Source: Streptantibioticus rubrisoli
Lineage (GTDB): Bacteria; Actinomycetota; Actinomycetes; Streptomycetales; Streptomycetaceae
Assembly: GCF_024436055.1 (NCBI RefSeq)
Contig: NZ_JANFNH010000048.1
Span: 1-57,476, forward strand
Length of the DNA stretch: 57,476 nt
Direction of reading: 5' to 3'
Under the pieces are notes generated by a model that was not told the DNA's origin, made no database searches, and saw only the letters and a program-made list of their open reading frames with translations. This document shows, piece by piece, positions 45,742 through 53,711 of the stretch. The first letter of the stretch is position 1. The number at the start of each line of letters is the position of its first letter. A program made the position numbers and the translations under genes.

Positions 45742-46857
45742 TCAGCTCCTTGTCTCTGAGTGCTGGCAATACCTTTCGAGTGGTGCCTTCGCCTCCTGGT
45801 AGACCTTGGCCAGCGGCCTGCACACCCGGCAGGTGCCGGAGAGCTGGCAGCCGGAGCAGCCACCGGTGCGAAGCATGAGGGAGTCGGCGATGCCACCGAG
45901 GCGGCTCAGCCCTGCGACTCCTTCGGCCATGAGTGGGATCTGCTGGTCGCGGCCGACTTTGCAGATCGAGGCTATGCCGAGTGGATCGACGTGGAAGAAG
46001 GTGTGGCCCGCCGGGCAGCCTTTGAAGATCTCGTTTTTGTTGAGGTAGCCCGGTGCCTGTGCGGCGAGGGTTTCTCCCGTGCCGAAGTAGGTGGGAGAGA
46101 TGTTGGTGTACTCCTTGCTCCGGGCGCCGTAGCGTTCGGCCAGGGCTCGCATCTGGCCGATCTCGTGGGCGTTGTGCTTGGTGACGATCAACGCCAGTTC
46201 CAGCGGGATGCCCGCCTCGCGGGCGGCATCCATGCCCCGTGTCACCAGCCTGAAAGCGCCTTTGCGCTGGGTCAGGGAGTCGAAGCTGTCCGCTGTGGCG
46301 CCGTAGACGGAGACCGTGACCTTGCCGGGGCGTTGACGCAGGAGCAGGTCGAGCACCTTCGGGTGCGCAAGGCGTGATCCGTTGGTGAGGATTTCGACCA
46401 CCATGCCCAGCTCGAAGGCAAGGGCGTACGCGTCGGGGAAGTGTTTGTCGATCATTGGCTCGCCGCCGGTGAGCTGCAGCCAGAGCACTCCCGCATCCCG
46501 CAGGATGTGCAGCAGCCGGACCTTGTCGTCCCAAGCCAGGCCCTGGAACTCCTTGAGGCCCAAGTAACAATGCTCGCACGCGAAGTTGCAGCCCTTGTTG
46601 ATCTCGTACGAGGCGCGGCCGTAGCCGTACTGGGAAGGTGCGCGGACGAGGATGGTGCAGGATGCGGGCCTGCGATTCAGATCCAGGTTCCAGGCGCGGC
46701 GGCTGGGCTCGACAAGCCATGTCGGGCAGTCCTTGTCCGTCTCGGCGGCTTGCTTGAGCTCCAGGTACCTCAGATACGGAATCTTCAGCCCGGAAGGGCT
46801 TCCTGGCCGGACCACGATGTACGTGTTGAGGAAGGGGCTGGCGATGAGCTCATACAC
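45742..46857 (-). CDS. radical SAM/SPASM peptide-modifying enzyme
   Basis: A 371-residue radical SAM protein. The 4Fe-4S site is C90-x3-C94-x2-C97 in NKGCNFACEHCYLG; LTGGEPMIDKHF is the SAM-binding GGE segment, followed by EILTNGSRL. The C-terminus carries a SPASM/twitch-type Cys set (GCPAGHTFF, ICKVG, GGCSGCQLSGTCRVC, YCQHSE) for auxiliary clusters, as in RiPP maturases. Residues 1-80 are an extra N-terminal domain that may be a peptide-recognition element. The GTG at 46857 overlaps the upstream gene by 8 bp, and the precursor gene follows after 3 bp. Confidence 0.92.
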   Translation of the reverse strand: MYELIASPFLNTYIVVRPGSPSGLKIPYLRYLELKQAAETDKDCPTWLVEPSRRAWNLDLNRRPASCTILVRAPSQYGYGRASYEINKGCNFACEHCYLGLKEFQGLAWDDKVRLLHILRDAGVLWLQLTGGEPMIDKHFPDAYALAFELGMVVEILTNGSRLAHPKVLDLLLRQRPGKVTVSVYGATADSFDSLTQRKGAFRLVTRGMDAAREAGIPLELALIVTKHNAHEIGQMRALAERYGARSKEYTNISPTYFGTGETLAAQAPGYLNKNEIFKGCPAGHTFFHVDPLGIASICKVGRDQQIPLMAEGVAGLSRLGGIADSLMLRTGGCSGCQLSGTCRVCRPLAKVYQEAKAPLERYCQHSETRS

Positions 46858-47362
46858 GGGGGTCTCCCAGGTCCTCGGAGATCACATTGCTACGGATGAC
46901 TTGAGCCGCACCGAAGTACAGGCGGCGCTCCGCGACCGCACGATCGAGATAACGCTCGATGTCGGGCATCTCGGAAGCGCGCTGGAGTGGGTCGAGGCCG
47001 ACGATCACGGTGGCGCGCGCACGCTGCCCCACCAGACGCTTCCACCCTGGGCTCGTTGGGAGTTGGAGGCCGTAACGCATGCCGTCGGCCCGGAGCACGA
47101 CCCGCCGCAGGGAGTCGATCGTGAGGCGCGGCCTGAGGCAAGGCGCCTGGACGCCGTCTTCTCTCATGCCGAGCGCCGAGGCGAAGTCACGCATGCGTCG
47201 CTCGACGCTACGGCCGGTCTCCTCCGCACTGCGTACGGGCGCGTGTGCCACCAAGACCATTCCGACGGGTTCCGCGGCCGGATCGAGAATCGCCCAGGTG
47301 AACACACTCAATGAGGCCAGCAGCGCAAGCGATACGTAGGTGTCACTCGGCCGGGTCAGCAT
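46850..47362 (-). CDS. single-pass membrane-associated protein in the radical SAM operon
   Basis: A 170-residue protein with one hydrophobic helix near the N-terminus (DTYVSLALLASLSVFTWAIL) and a mixed alpha/beta soluble part containing VGMVLVAHAPVRSAEETGRS and RATVIVGLDPLQRASE. I do not recognise the family. It overlaps both neighbours (7 bp with the ATPase gene, 8 bp with the radical SAM gene), so it belongs to the operon. It could be a membrane anchor, protease or transport component, but nothing in the sequence decides. Confidence 0.6.
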   Translation of the reverse strand: MLTRPSDTYVSLALLASLSVFTWAILDPAAEPVGMVLVAHAPVRSAEETGRSVERRMRDFASALGMREDGVQAPCLRPRLTIDSLRRVVLRADGMRYGLQLPTSPGWKRLVGQRARATVIVGLDPLQRASEMPDIERYLDRAVAERRLYFGAAQVIRSNVISEDLGDPRV

Positions 47363-47880
47363 GCGGCCCCCACCGCATGTTCCGTGACGGAGGTGTGGAG
47401 TTTGAACTCCGCCCATACGACCTTGCCGTCTGCCTGCTCATCAACGCCCCAGGCATCGGCCATCGCACTGACGAGCAAGAGCCCCCGTCCGGAGGTGCCC
47501 TCGCATCGGGAGGCCCGGCGCACAGGCCGTCCTGGCGCGTTGTCCTCCACCTCCACGCGCAGCCACTGCAAAGAAGCGACGACGCGGAGTGTGAAGCCGT
47601 GGGTCGAGGACACGCCGTGGACAAGGGCGTTGGTAGCCAACTCGCTGACGCACAGGCGGATGTCGTCGAACCCCTTTGTTATGCCCCACCGCGTGAGGAG
47701 AGCAGACACGAAGGTCCGGGCATCGGCTACTGCTGTCAGGTCCCTGGTGAAGGACCGCTCGGCGCATGCGAGCAACCCTTCGCTGTGCACATGAAGTTCC
47801 GTCATCATCGTCCGCACCGCATCCCCCATTGAGAAGCCGGTGGCTACTCGAAGGTCTCCAGTCGTCTCTCCCGCGTGCAC
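47356..47880 (-). CDS. histidine-kinase-like ATPase (RsbW/anti-sigma type)
   Basis: A 174-residue protein with an HATPase_c_2 domain: the N-box is LCVSELATNALVHG and the G-boxes are VEDNAPGRPVRR and GTSGRGLLLVSAMADAWGV. Streptomyces has dozens of these anti-sigma-like Ser/Thr kinases, commonly beside Xre-type regulators. It opens the radical SAM operon and may tie its expression to a regulator such as the divergent Xre-TPR protein. Start at ATG 47880, 145 bp from that gene. Confidence 0.85.
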   Translation of the reverse strand: MHAGETTGDLRVATGFSMGDAVRTMMTELHVHSEGLLACAERSFTRDLTAVADARTFVSALLTRWGITKGFDDIRLCVSELATNALVHGVSSTHGFTLRVVASLQWLRVEVEDNAPGRPVRRASRCEGTSGRGLLLVSAMADAWGVDEQADGKVVWAEFKLHTSVTEHAVGAAC

Positions 47881-47948
47881 GCCGCTGGGCGTTTCGCGAG
47901 CGAGATGAGCCTCGCTCGGGGGAAGGGCTGTGAAGAAGGTCCACGTGA

Positions 47949-47965
47949 TTACCCAACCTGGGTAA
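47949..47965. promoter_or_regulatory. perfect palindrome in the divergent promoter
   Basis: TTACCCA (47949-47955), spacer ACC, TGGGTAA (47959-47965): a perfect 7-bp inverted repeat in the 145 bp between the ATPase and Xre genes, AT-richer than its surroundings. It is a likely binding site for the Xre regulator. Confidence 0.65.
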
Positions 47966-48025
47966 CCTTGCGGAGCGTTGAGAGTAGAGAACGCAGTGTC
48001 AGGAACCCTCGCGGAAGGGGATCCG

Positions 48026-49345
48026 ATGACGGCCGGCTCCGAGGCACCTCACGAGTTGCCCATCGCTCTCCTAGGAGATCCGGAGATGGTGCGGGCCTGC
48101 CGAACCCGTGACTTCTCGGCGATCTTCCACCTGGTGCGGCGGCGGTCAGGCATCTACCCCTCCCGGATCGCCGCTCTGTGCGGGATGACGCCCAGCCGGG
48201 TCGGCGAAATCATGAACGGACAGCGCAGGCTGGCCCACATCGACGTCATCGAACGGGTCGCCGACGGACTCCGCATCCCTGGCGCCATGCTCGGTCTCGC
48301 TCACCGCCCCTGGGAGATCCCGCCCCGAGCTGTGGTTGCCGAACCCGAGCCCCCTGCCGCTGATCGTGCGGAGCACGCCCCCACGACCCACGAAGATCGT
48401 TCAGCACGCCTCGACGACATCCTGTCCTTTGTCGACGAGGACCGCGTCACCCGTTCCACCCTCGTCGCGATTCAGTCCGCCATTGAGGACTACTGGCGAC
48501 GGGACGACCAGCACGGTGGCGCGCCACTGCGCCCAGCCGTCGTCGGCCAGCTACGTCATGTTCTCCGGCTCGTCGACACGACTGCTGAAGGTGAACTCAA
48601 ACGCGGCCTCCAGTCCCTGGCCGCCGAGTTGGCGCGACTTGCAGGCTGGTCCTATTTTGACGCCCGTCAGTACAGCACCGCACGGTCCTACTTCACCCAG
48701 GCCCTGCACCTGGCCCAGGAGACCGGGGACCGACAGTTCACCGCCAACGTCCTGTCCTGCATGAGCCTGCAGACTACGTATGAGGGCGACGCCAGCGAAG
48801 CCGTCTCCCTTGCCTGTGCCGCCCAGGACGCTGCTCGCGACACCGCCCCTGCAGCACTGGTGATGTCGATGCTCCACATGCGAGAGGCATTTGCACACGC
48901 CTCACTGCGCGATGCGGTCGCGTGTCACAGAGCCGTCGCCACGGCCCACAGTCACTTCGAGAGGTCCACGAGCCAGGGGCAGCCGCCCACTTGGGTGCGC
49001 TACTTCGACGAGACCAAGCTCGTGGTCGACACCGGCATCGCCCTCGCCCAGCTCGGCGAGGCCCGCCGAGCCGAGCCTCTGATCGCAGAAGGTCTACGTC
49101 GAGAGAAGGGTACCCAGCAGCGCGGTCGCGCCTTCCACGCCTTCTGGCTCGCAACAACGCAGTTCCAGCAGGGATCGCTCGACCAGGCATGCGGCACCGC
49201 TGGCGTTGCCCTGGACCTGGCAACCAGTGTCGACTCACCCCGAGTGGCGGGCCACGTCCGCGAGTTCCACGCGCGGCTGCAGCCGTATGCCCGCGAGACT
49301 CCGGTAATTGCCTTCGAGGCACGGATGCGTGAGGCCTTCTCCTAA
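48026..49345 (+). CDS. Xre-type regulator with TPR-like domain
   Basis: A 439-residue regulator. Residues about 25-85 contain a helix-turn-helix (SRIAALCGMTPSRVGEIMNG); 115-439 is an all-helical repeat region (FDARQYSTARSYFTQALHLA, LAQETGDRQFTANVLSCMS) like the TPR part of signal-peptide-sensing regulators (RRNPP-like). Streptomyces uses this layout next to RiPP and ATPase genes. I use ATG 48026 with AAGGGG 6 nt upstream; a TTG at 47978 would add 16 residues. It overlaps the convergent Nudix gene by 4 bp. Confidence 0.85.
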   Translation: MTAGSEAPHELPIALLGDPEMVRACRTRDFSAIFHLVRRRSGIYPSRIAALCGMTPSRVGEIMNGQRRLAHIDVIERVADGLRIPGAMLGLAHRPWEIPPRAVVAEPEPPAADRAEHAPTTHEDRSARLDDILSFVDEDRVTRSTLVAIQSAIEDYWRRDDQHGGAPLRPAVVGQLRHVLRLVDTTAEGELKRGLQSLAAELARLAGWSYFDARQYSTARSYFTQALHLAQETGDRQFTANVLSCMSLQTTYEGDASEAVSLACAAQDAARDTAPAALVMSMLHMREAFAHASLRDAVACHRAVATAHSHFERSTSQGQPPTWVRYFDETKLVVDTGIALAQLGEARRAEPLIAEGLRREKGTQQRGRAFHAFWLATTQFQQGSLDQACGTAGVALDLATSVDSPRVAGHVREFHARLQPYARETPVIAFEARMREAFS

Positions 49346-49878
49346 CGTGCCGTCGCCTCGTCCAGCAGCAGGTACAGCAGCCCGATGAGCGACCCGCTGC
49401 TGACGATCTCCCGCCGATCGATCATCCCGCGGATATCTGCCAGCGGGATCCACTCGATCCGGTCCGACTCGTTGACCTCGGTCGGCGGCCCCACGTACAC
49501 GCCCGCATCGGCACGGAAGACGAAGTGCTCGGAGTCCGTAATGCCGTTGGCGGGCTGCCCATAGACCAGCGGCTTGACGCCCTTCACCCGCCAGCCGGTC
49601 TCCTCCTCGACCTCGCGGACCGCCGCCTGCTCCGGAGTCTCGCCCTCCTCGATGAGTCCCATGGGCAACTCCCAGGCCCAGGTGTCCGTGACGAACCGAT
49701 GCCGCCACATCATCAACACCCGCTTCTCGTCATCCACCACGGCCGCAACGGCCAAGTGCCGCATCCGCACGACATGGTGCTCCCAACGCCGCCCATCAGG
49801 CTGCTGGACATCGACCAACCAGAGGTTGACCCAAGGGTTGCTGTAGATCTGCCGCTCACCGTGGATCTCCCACTGCAT
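49342..49878 (-). CDS. Nudix hydrolase (ADP-ribose pyrophosphatase type)
   Basis: A 178-residue Nudix protein. The Nudix box G-x5-E-x7-REUXEEXGU is GLIEEGETPEQAAVREVEEE followed by TGW, all key Glu intact. N-terminal sequence EIHGERQIYSNPWVNLWLVD is typical of the ADP-ribose pyrophosphatase group, which hydrolyses NDP-sugars or ADP-ribose. Xre-TPR plus Nudix pairs occur in many Streptomyces. A link to the RiPP operon is uncertain. Confidence 0.9.
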   Translation of the reverse strand: MQWEIHGERQIYSNPWVNLWLVDVQQPDGRRWEHHVVRMRHLAVAAVVDDEKRVLMMWRHRFVTDTWAWELPMGLIEEGETPEQAAVREVEEETGWRVKGVKPLVYGQPANGITDSEHFVFRADAGVYVGPPTEVNESDRIEWIPLADIRGMIDRREIVSSGSLIGLLYLLLDEATAR

Positions 49879-49949
49879 CTGTCCAGTCCCTCTCGCCGCG
49901 AGGCATCCAGGATGTCAGGTCGCCACGGTAGCGCCCCAGTGCTTGTCTA

Positions 49950-49994
49950 GTCCCAGGTGATGTTTGACGTTCTGGTCCCAGTTCATGCTTGACG
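49950..49994. mobile_element. insertion-sequence end remnant with terminal repeats
   Basis: Two direct 20-bp units, read on the minus strand as CGTCAAGCATGAACTGGGAC (49975-49994) and CGTCAAACATCACCTGGGAC (49950-49969), spaced 25 bp, resemble the repeated ends of IS21/IS481-type elements. The next 100 bp (49995-50090) reads in one minus frame like a transposase tail (GQVRVIQRTTDIPVRHVKA). No full transposase is present. The rest of 49879-50443 holds no gene that I can support. Confidence 0.5.
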
Positions 49995-50443
49995 GTGGGC
50001 CTAGACGACATCGGAGATCTTGCGGGGTCGCCTTCACGTGACGGACGGGGATGTCTGTGGTGCGCTGGATGACGCGGACCTGGCCGTTCCCCCGGGCCGA
50101 CGCTCCTGTCTTCGCCCCGCTCCGTCCCGGCGGCCGTCTGTCCCGCGCGCGGCGAACGGCAGCAGCCGCTTGCCGTTAGAGAGGCGTACGTCGTGGCTGG
50201 GGCGGTCGGCTCTGCGGCTTTACCCACCTCCCCGGACCGGAACCCGCGTCGAGCAAGGCCAGGGGGGCAATAGGGCACAAACGTGGGCAGGCCAAGGCTG
50301 CCCGATTGGCTGGCCAGCGTAAGGCCCCCTGACCATGCTCGACCCCAGTCCGGGCAGGCCACCGGCCAAAGCCGCTCCGCCGCCCTACCTGCATCTCGGA
50401 CCGGCTAATGTGACCTTCCTCATATGGAAAGCTGGGGGGTCAG

Positions 50444-50911
50444 GTGGCTCTCAAAACGATCACCGAAGTAGTTACAGCCTTCTCTCCTGCGATCGTGGCT
50501 GTGATCACCGGCGTCTTCACCATGCGATGGCGGCGACGATCCGACAAAATCATGGCGCGCCTAACAGCGGAGATCGAAACCCTGGGCAAGATCCCCGACG
50601 ACCTGATCGCCAATCAACTGATGAGCGAACGGCTCGATGCAAGTGCCCAGAAGTACGCCGAGGCCTGCGCCTTTGAGGACACGCTCCATCGCGAACCTGC
50701 ATCGATCGTCTTAGGCATTCTCTTGGCGGTGGGCGGCATCGGCCTGGGACTGTGGAACGGGGCACACAAGGACTCCTCGACCTGGTGGCTGATTGTGGCC
50801 CTCTTCATGGCCGTCATGGGGATCTTCGGGGCCACCTACGAAGCGGCCGGAGGTAAGAGCCGAGATGCCGCCCGATCCACGAGCGGGGGCACCGGACAAG
50901 CCACCCAGTGA
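50444..50911 (+). CDS. three-helix membrane protein with a TTA codon
   Basis: A 155-residue protein with helices at about 8-27, 86-104 and 113-131 (IVAVITGVFTM, IVLGILLAVGGIGLGLW, WWLIVALFMAVMGIFG) and a helical soluble part between (SERLDASAQKYAEACAFE). I do not recognise the family. Leu90 is encoded by TTA (50711-50713), so translation would need the bldA tRNA in Streptomyces. The GTG start at 50444 follows GGGGGG. It stands alone. The 330 bp after it (50912-51241) contains nothing that I recognise. Confidence 0.6.
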   Translation: MALKTITEVVTAFSPAIVAVITGVFTMRWRRRSDKIMARLTAEIETLGKIPDDLIANQLMSERLDASAQKYAEACAFEDTLHREPASIVLGILLAVGGIGLGLWNGAHKDSSTWWLIVALFMAVMGIFGATYEAAGGKSRDAARSTSGGTGQATQ

Positions 50912-51241
50912 CGTGCTACGCGCGTTCCGTTTCGGTCTTCGTCTCATTCGCTGCCGTTCGGCCTCGTCCAGGACCGTACGACCGCAGGGTCAGCAGCCCG
51001 CGGTGGACATCGTTGAACGGGTGCGGATCCCCACCCCACCGGCCCGGTCAAGGACCCCCGGTGGGGGTGCATCGACCCTTCGGGCCGTTACCGGCAGTGC
51101 CGCGCCCGGTCGGCACCCGCGCCGTGGCGCCATCGCTTTTCGGCGCACCGCCGTACCCGCGCTGTGACACCGCCGTTTGGCGCTTCGCGCCGCGCGGAGA
51201 CCGCCCTCACCTGTACCAACAGACTTGGGAAGCGAGCGGTT

Positions 51242-51919
51242 TCAGCTTCTGTGGTGCTGAACATCGGTGATCTTGTCCACTCGGAACTTTGGAACGGTCA
51301 ACTCGCCACCCATGGTTGTGCTGTAGGTGTAGGTACCCAACACCGTGACGTACGCGGTGAAGGTGTCGTTCTGGAGCAGGCTGCCGATGACAGACGGGTC
51401 GCCGACCATCACCGTGTTGGCCTGATAGTCCGATACATAAGTGCAGCCGTCGCAACCAGTGTCGTGGTAGGTCGCGGAAGTATTGGCGCGGAACCCGCCG
51501 TTTCCGGTGCTGGAGTCGTACTGCATGACCTGGCCGTAGATGACGTGCTGCTCGCCAACGTGGGGATTCGCATCGCGCGTGAGTTGGGCGAAGTCCACAT
51601 CAGTAAGAGTCTTGTATGCGGATGTGTCCGCCGGGGCCGGGACAGGGGGACTGGGCGCCGTAGAAGCCGAGAAGTCGGTTCCGGACGATGGATCGGACGG
51701 TTGCGCTGCAGTGGTAGGCGGCGCAGCGGCTGCCGGTGCGGCGTGACCGATGCCGCGCGGCGTGAGGTAGCCAGCGCCGTATCCGATGCCCAGGCATATG
51801 GCGCCTATCGCAATGACGACGGCGAATCGGAAGCGGGGGACGCGGTGGTTGCGGGCGATCGTCGTCTCCGGCTCTCCCGCGAGCGGGGCCGCCAAGGTGG
51901 GCTCGACCTCATCTGTCAT
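51242..51919 (-). CDS. membrane-anchored protein with an extracellular OB-like domain
   Basis: A 225-residue protein: cytoplasmic N-terminus, one helix (about 31-50, FAVVIAIGAICLGIGYGAGY), an Ala/Pro/Ser/Thr-rich linker (55-100) and a beta-rich domain containing HVIYGQVMQYDSSTG, two Cys (GCDGCTYV) and TFTAYVTVLGTYTY. The layout resembles Streptomyces membrane proteins of unknown function. ATG 51919 follows GAGGAG and lies inside the end of the upstream gene (11 bp overlap), so the pair is an operon. Confidence 0.7.
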   Translation of the reverse strand: MTDEVEPTLAAPLAGEPETTIARNHRVPRFRFAVVIAIGAICLGIGYGAGYLTPRGIGHAAPAAAAPPTTAAQPSDPSSGTDFSASTAPSPPVPAPADTSAYKTLTDVDFAQLTRDANPHVGEQHVIYGQVMQYDSSTGNGGFRANTSATYHDTGCDGCTYVSDYQANTVMVGDPSVIGSLLQNDTFTAYVTVLGTYTYSTTMGGELTVPKFRVDKITDVQHHRS

Positions 51920-52673
51920 GCTGTCGCTCCTCGCGGGGCCGGATGGACTCTTTGTCCTCTTGCGCCGGGTGAGCTGCACTCGCTGCACGGCTGCTACATG
52001 GTTCCGACGCTGCGTCAACTCGACCGTTCAGGTAGAAGAGGAGCCATTCGAGCCGGTCCGCCGAGACTCCCAGGCGCCTGGCCCAGCCGTGCATGGTGCT
52101 TACGTACGTGGCGTACCGGGTGGGCCAACGACGCGTGCCGGCTGCCTTCCGGCTGTACCAGCCCAGGGCAATCAGGGACCGGAAGACCCGGGCATCGAGG
52201 ATCAGGGCCCGCTCGCACTCGGAGTCGCGTGGGTCGACCGCGGCGAACCACTTGGTGAAGAAGGATCGCCCTACCCCGTTGAGTGTGAACTGGCTGTACG
52301 CGCTGCTCAGTTCTCCGGCTTGAACGGACTTCCGCGTCGTTTCGAGGACTTGAGTCATGCGGCTGTCGGACAGGGCACGGCAGGTGTAGCGCGGGCCGTG
52401 CCCGTTGCTGGTGCCCGAGCCCCAGATCATGACGGCGACGAACAGATCCCGTAGGCCGTCAGGATTGCCGTCGGCGCGCACCCGTAGTGTGGCCAGGTCG
52501 TCCCGAGTGATGAGGCGGTCGCCTCGTGGCCCGATGGAGCATTCGGTGCCAAGGCTCAGGACGCGCGCAGCGCCGTGCGGCTCCAGCCAGGGGCGCCAGG
52601 TCTTCGGGCGTAAGCGCACCGGCTTCTGCCTGCATTCGCCGTAACGGACAACCAGTCGTTGCAGCTGTTCCAT
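51909..52673 (-). CDS. OGG-fold-like protein (8-oxoguanine glycosylase-like), tentative
   Basis: A 254-residue protein. FVAVMIWGSGTSNGHGPRYT and WGWARRLGV-type segments (YVSTMHGWARRLGVSADRLE) match, as I recall, a group annotated as 8-oxoguanine DNA glycosylase OGG-fold proteins. It shows no clear HhH-GPD catalytic Lys/Asp pattern, so enzymatic function is doubtful. It starts at ATG 52673 and overlaps the next gene by 11 bp. Confidence 0.5.
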   Translation of the reverse strand: MEQLQRLVVRYGECRQKPVRLRPKTWRPWLEPHGAARVLSLGTECSIGPRGDRLITRDDLATLRVRADGNPDGLRDLFVAVMIWGSGTSNGHGPRYTCRALSDSRMTQVLETTRKSVQAGELSSAYSQFTLNGVGRSFFTKWFAAVDPRDSECERALILDARVFRSLIALGWYSRKAAGTRRWPTRYATYVSTMHGWARRLGVSADRLEWLLFYLNGRVDAASEPCSSRAASAAHPAQEDKESIRPREERQHDR

Positions 52674-52917
52674 GAGGCGCCCCCTATGCCGGTCACGTCG
52701 GCCTGCCGTCGTGCGGCAGCGTATGGGGCGGCACGGAGGGAAGCGGACGAGTCGCCGTAATCGAAACCGAGCCGTCACCAGCCGCAGCACCCTGTCCGGA
52801 GGCCCCCGCTCTGGGCCGTCCCCGGGCCGTGCACCGTGGCTCAACGCCGACGACCGTCGACAGCTCCCCCGCAGACCAGAGCGCTGCCGACCCACGACCG
52901 CCCAGCTCGCAGTACCG

Positions 52918-52980
52918 GCGCTCAAGACTCAGGGCAAGAAGAAGTAACACGCCGCGAGAAGGCCCCCGATCAGCGGTTCC
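52918..52980 (+). repeat. look-alike of the gpmA 3' end
   Basis: The bases around 52921-52947 translate as KTQGKKK and stop, and match the gpmA tail (25535-25559, KNQGKKK and stop), with further similarity downstream (GGCCCCCGA and GCGGTT). The rest of gpmA is absent. It looks like a scar of recombination or integration at the 3' end of a gpmA gene. Confidence 0.5.
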
Positions 52981-53140
52981 TCCTGTTCGGGCCGTTCCGC
53001 CACGCCGGGAGACCGACCTCGTACAGCCAGCCGTCGCGCAGCTGGCGCGGGGATGACAGGTGTGCGACGACCTCCTGGTCCCCGTGCAGCAGCACCCGGA
53101 TGGGCACCTGCACCAGCTCGGGGGCGGAGGACGTCGTCAT
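52970..53140 (-). CDS. small protein, unknown function
   Basis: A 56-residue ORF with normal codon use; the product contains VPIRVLLHGDQEVVAHLSSP and GWLYEVGLPAWR. It resembles small proteins carried by Streptomyces mobile elements, but I do not know a function. The end is unusually basic (NRRNR) and lies inside the gpmA-like scar, so the true C-terminus may be lost. GGGAGG is only 1-2 nt before ATG 53140, which weakens the call. Confidence 0.4.
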   Translation of the reverse strand: MTTSSAPELVQVPIRVLLHGDQEVVAHLSSPRQLRDGWLYEVGLPAWRNGPNRRNR

Positions 53141-53711
53141 GCCTCCCACCGCCGTGAAGCGGAGCTACGCGAAGCCGCCCGGATGTCCCAGACGACGTCG
53201 ACGGGCGGCCGCGCGGCGGCGAGCACAGCGTCTCGATGGGCTCTGCGGCCCAAAGCGGGGCGGCTGGCTCCCAGACTCACGGAGGGAGTTGGCCGGCGGC
53301 CAATGTGGGTGCGTCTGGCGTCAGCCGCACCGCCCATTCGTTCATCCTGGCCAGGCGCCGACCGCGGTGATCGAACTTGTAAAGCCGTGATCACCTCGTG
53401 GAGTTGGGCTTCAGCGGGGGTTCGTCGCCCTGACGGCGCCGCCGTGGTACTTCAACCGTTGCTGAAACCACCAGCTCACGCAGCCTTCTCTGCCGTGTCG
53501 ATGCTGTCCGACCCTCCCAGGGGGCTCAGAGAGGCCGCAGGTCAGGGCCTGCACGGGTACGAGGAAGGCCCTCCGTGAAGATCGCGGAGGGCCTTTTCGT
53601 GCCCGATGGGAACGCGCTGGGAACATGCCGCGGGGCCAGCAGAGGTTCGTGCGCTGGTGACCCTGCCTACGGATTCGTCCCTCTGAACCACCAGTGGAAG
53701 CTGGGCAACAG
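53141..53711. other. 570-bp gene-poor stretch with candidate right end of the element
   Basis: No gene is convincing here. At 53506-53527 a segment matches the tRNA-Thr 3' end at 17 of 22 positions, including the exact CAGGGGGCTC (53518-53527), which is also tRNA 41646-41655. A terminator follows at 53565-53597. This could be an attR. Confidence 0.35.
53565..53597 (+). terminator. rho-independent terminator
   Basis: AAGGCCCTCCG (53565-53575) pairs with CGGAGGGCCTT (53585-53595), 9-nt loop, then TTTT continuing in the plus direction. No plus-strand gene lies just upstream, which would fit an old tRNA terminator moved by integration. Confidence 0.8.

Noticed and set aside
49856-50362. 168-codon minus-strand frame after the Nudix gene
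   Set aside because: Composition is Pro/Arg/Gly-rich, with no ribosome site and no domain; part of it covers the IS-end repeats.
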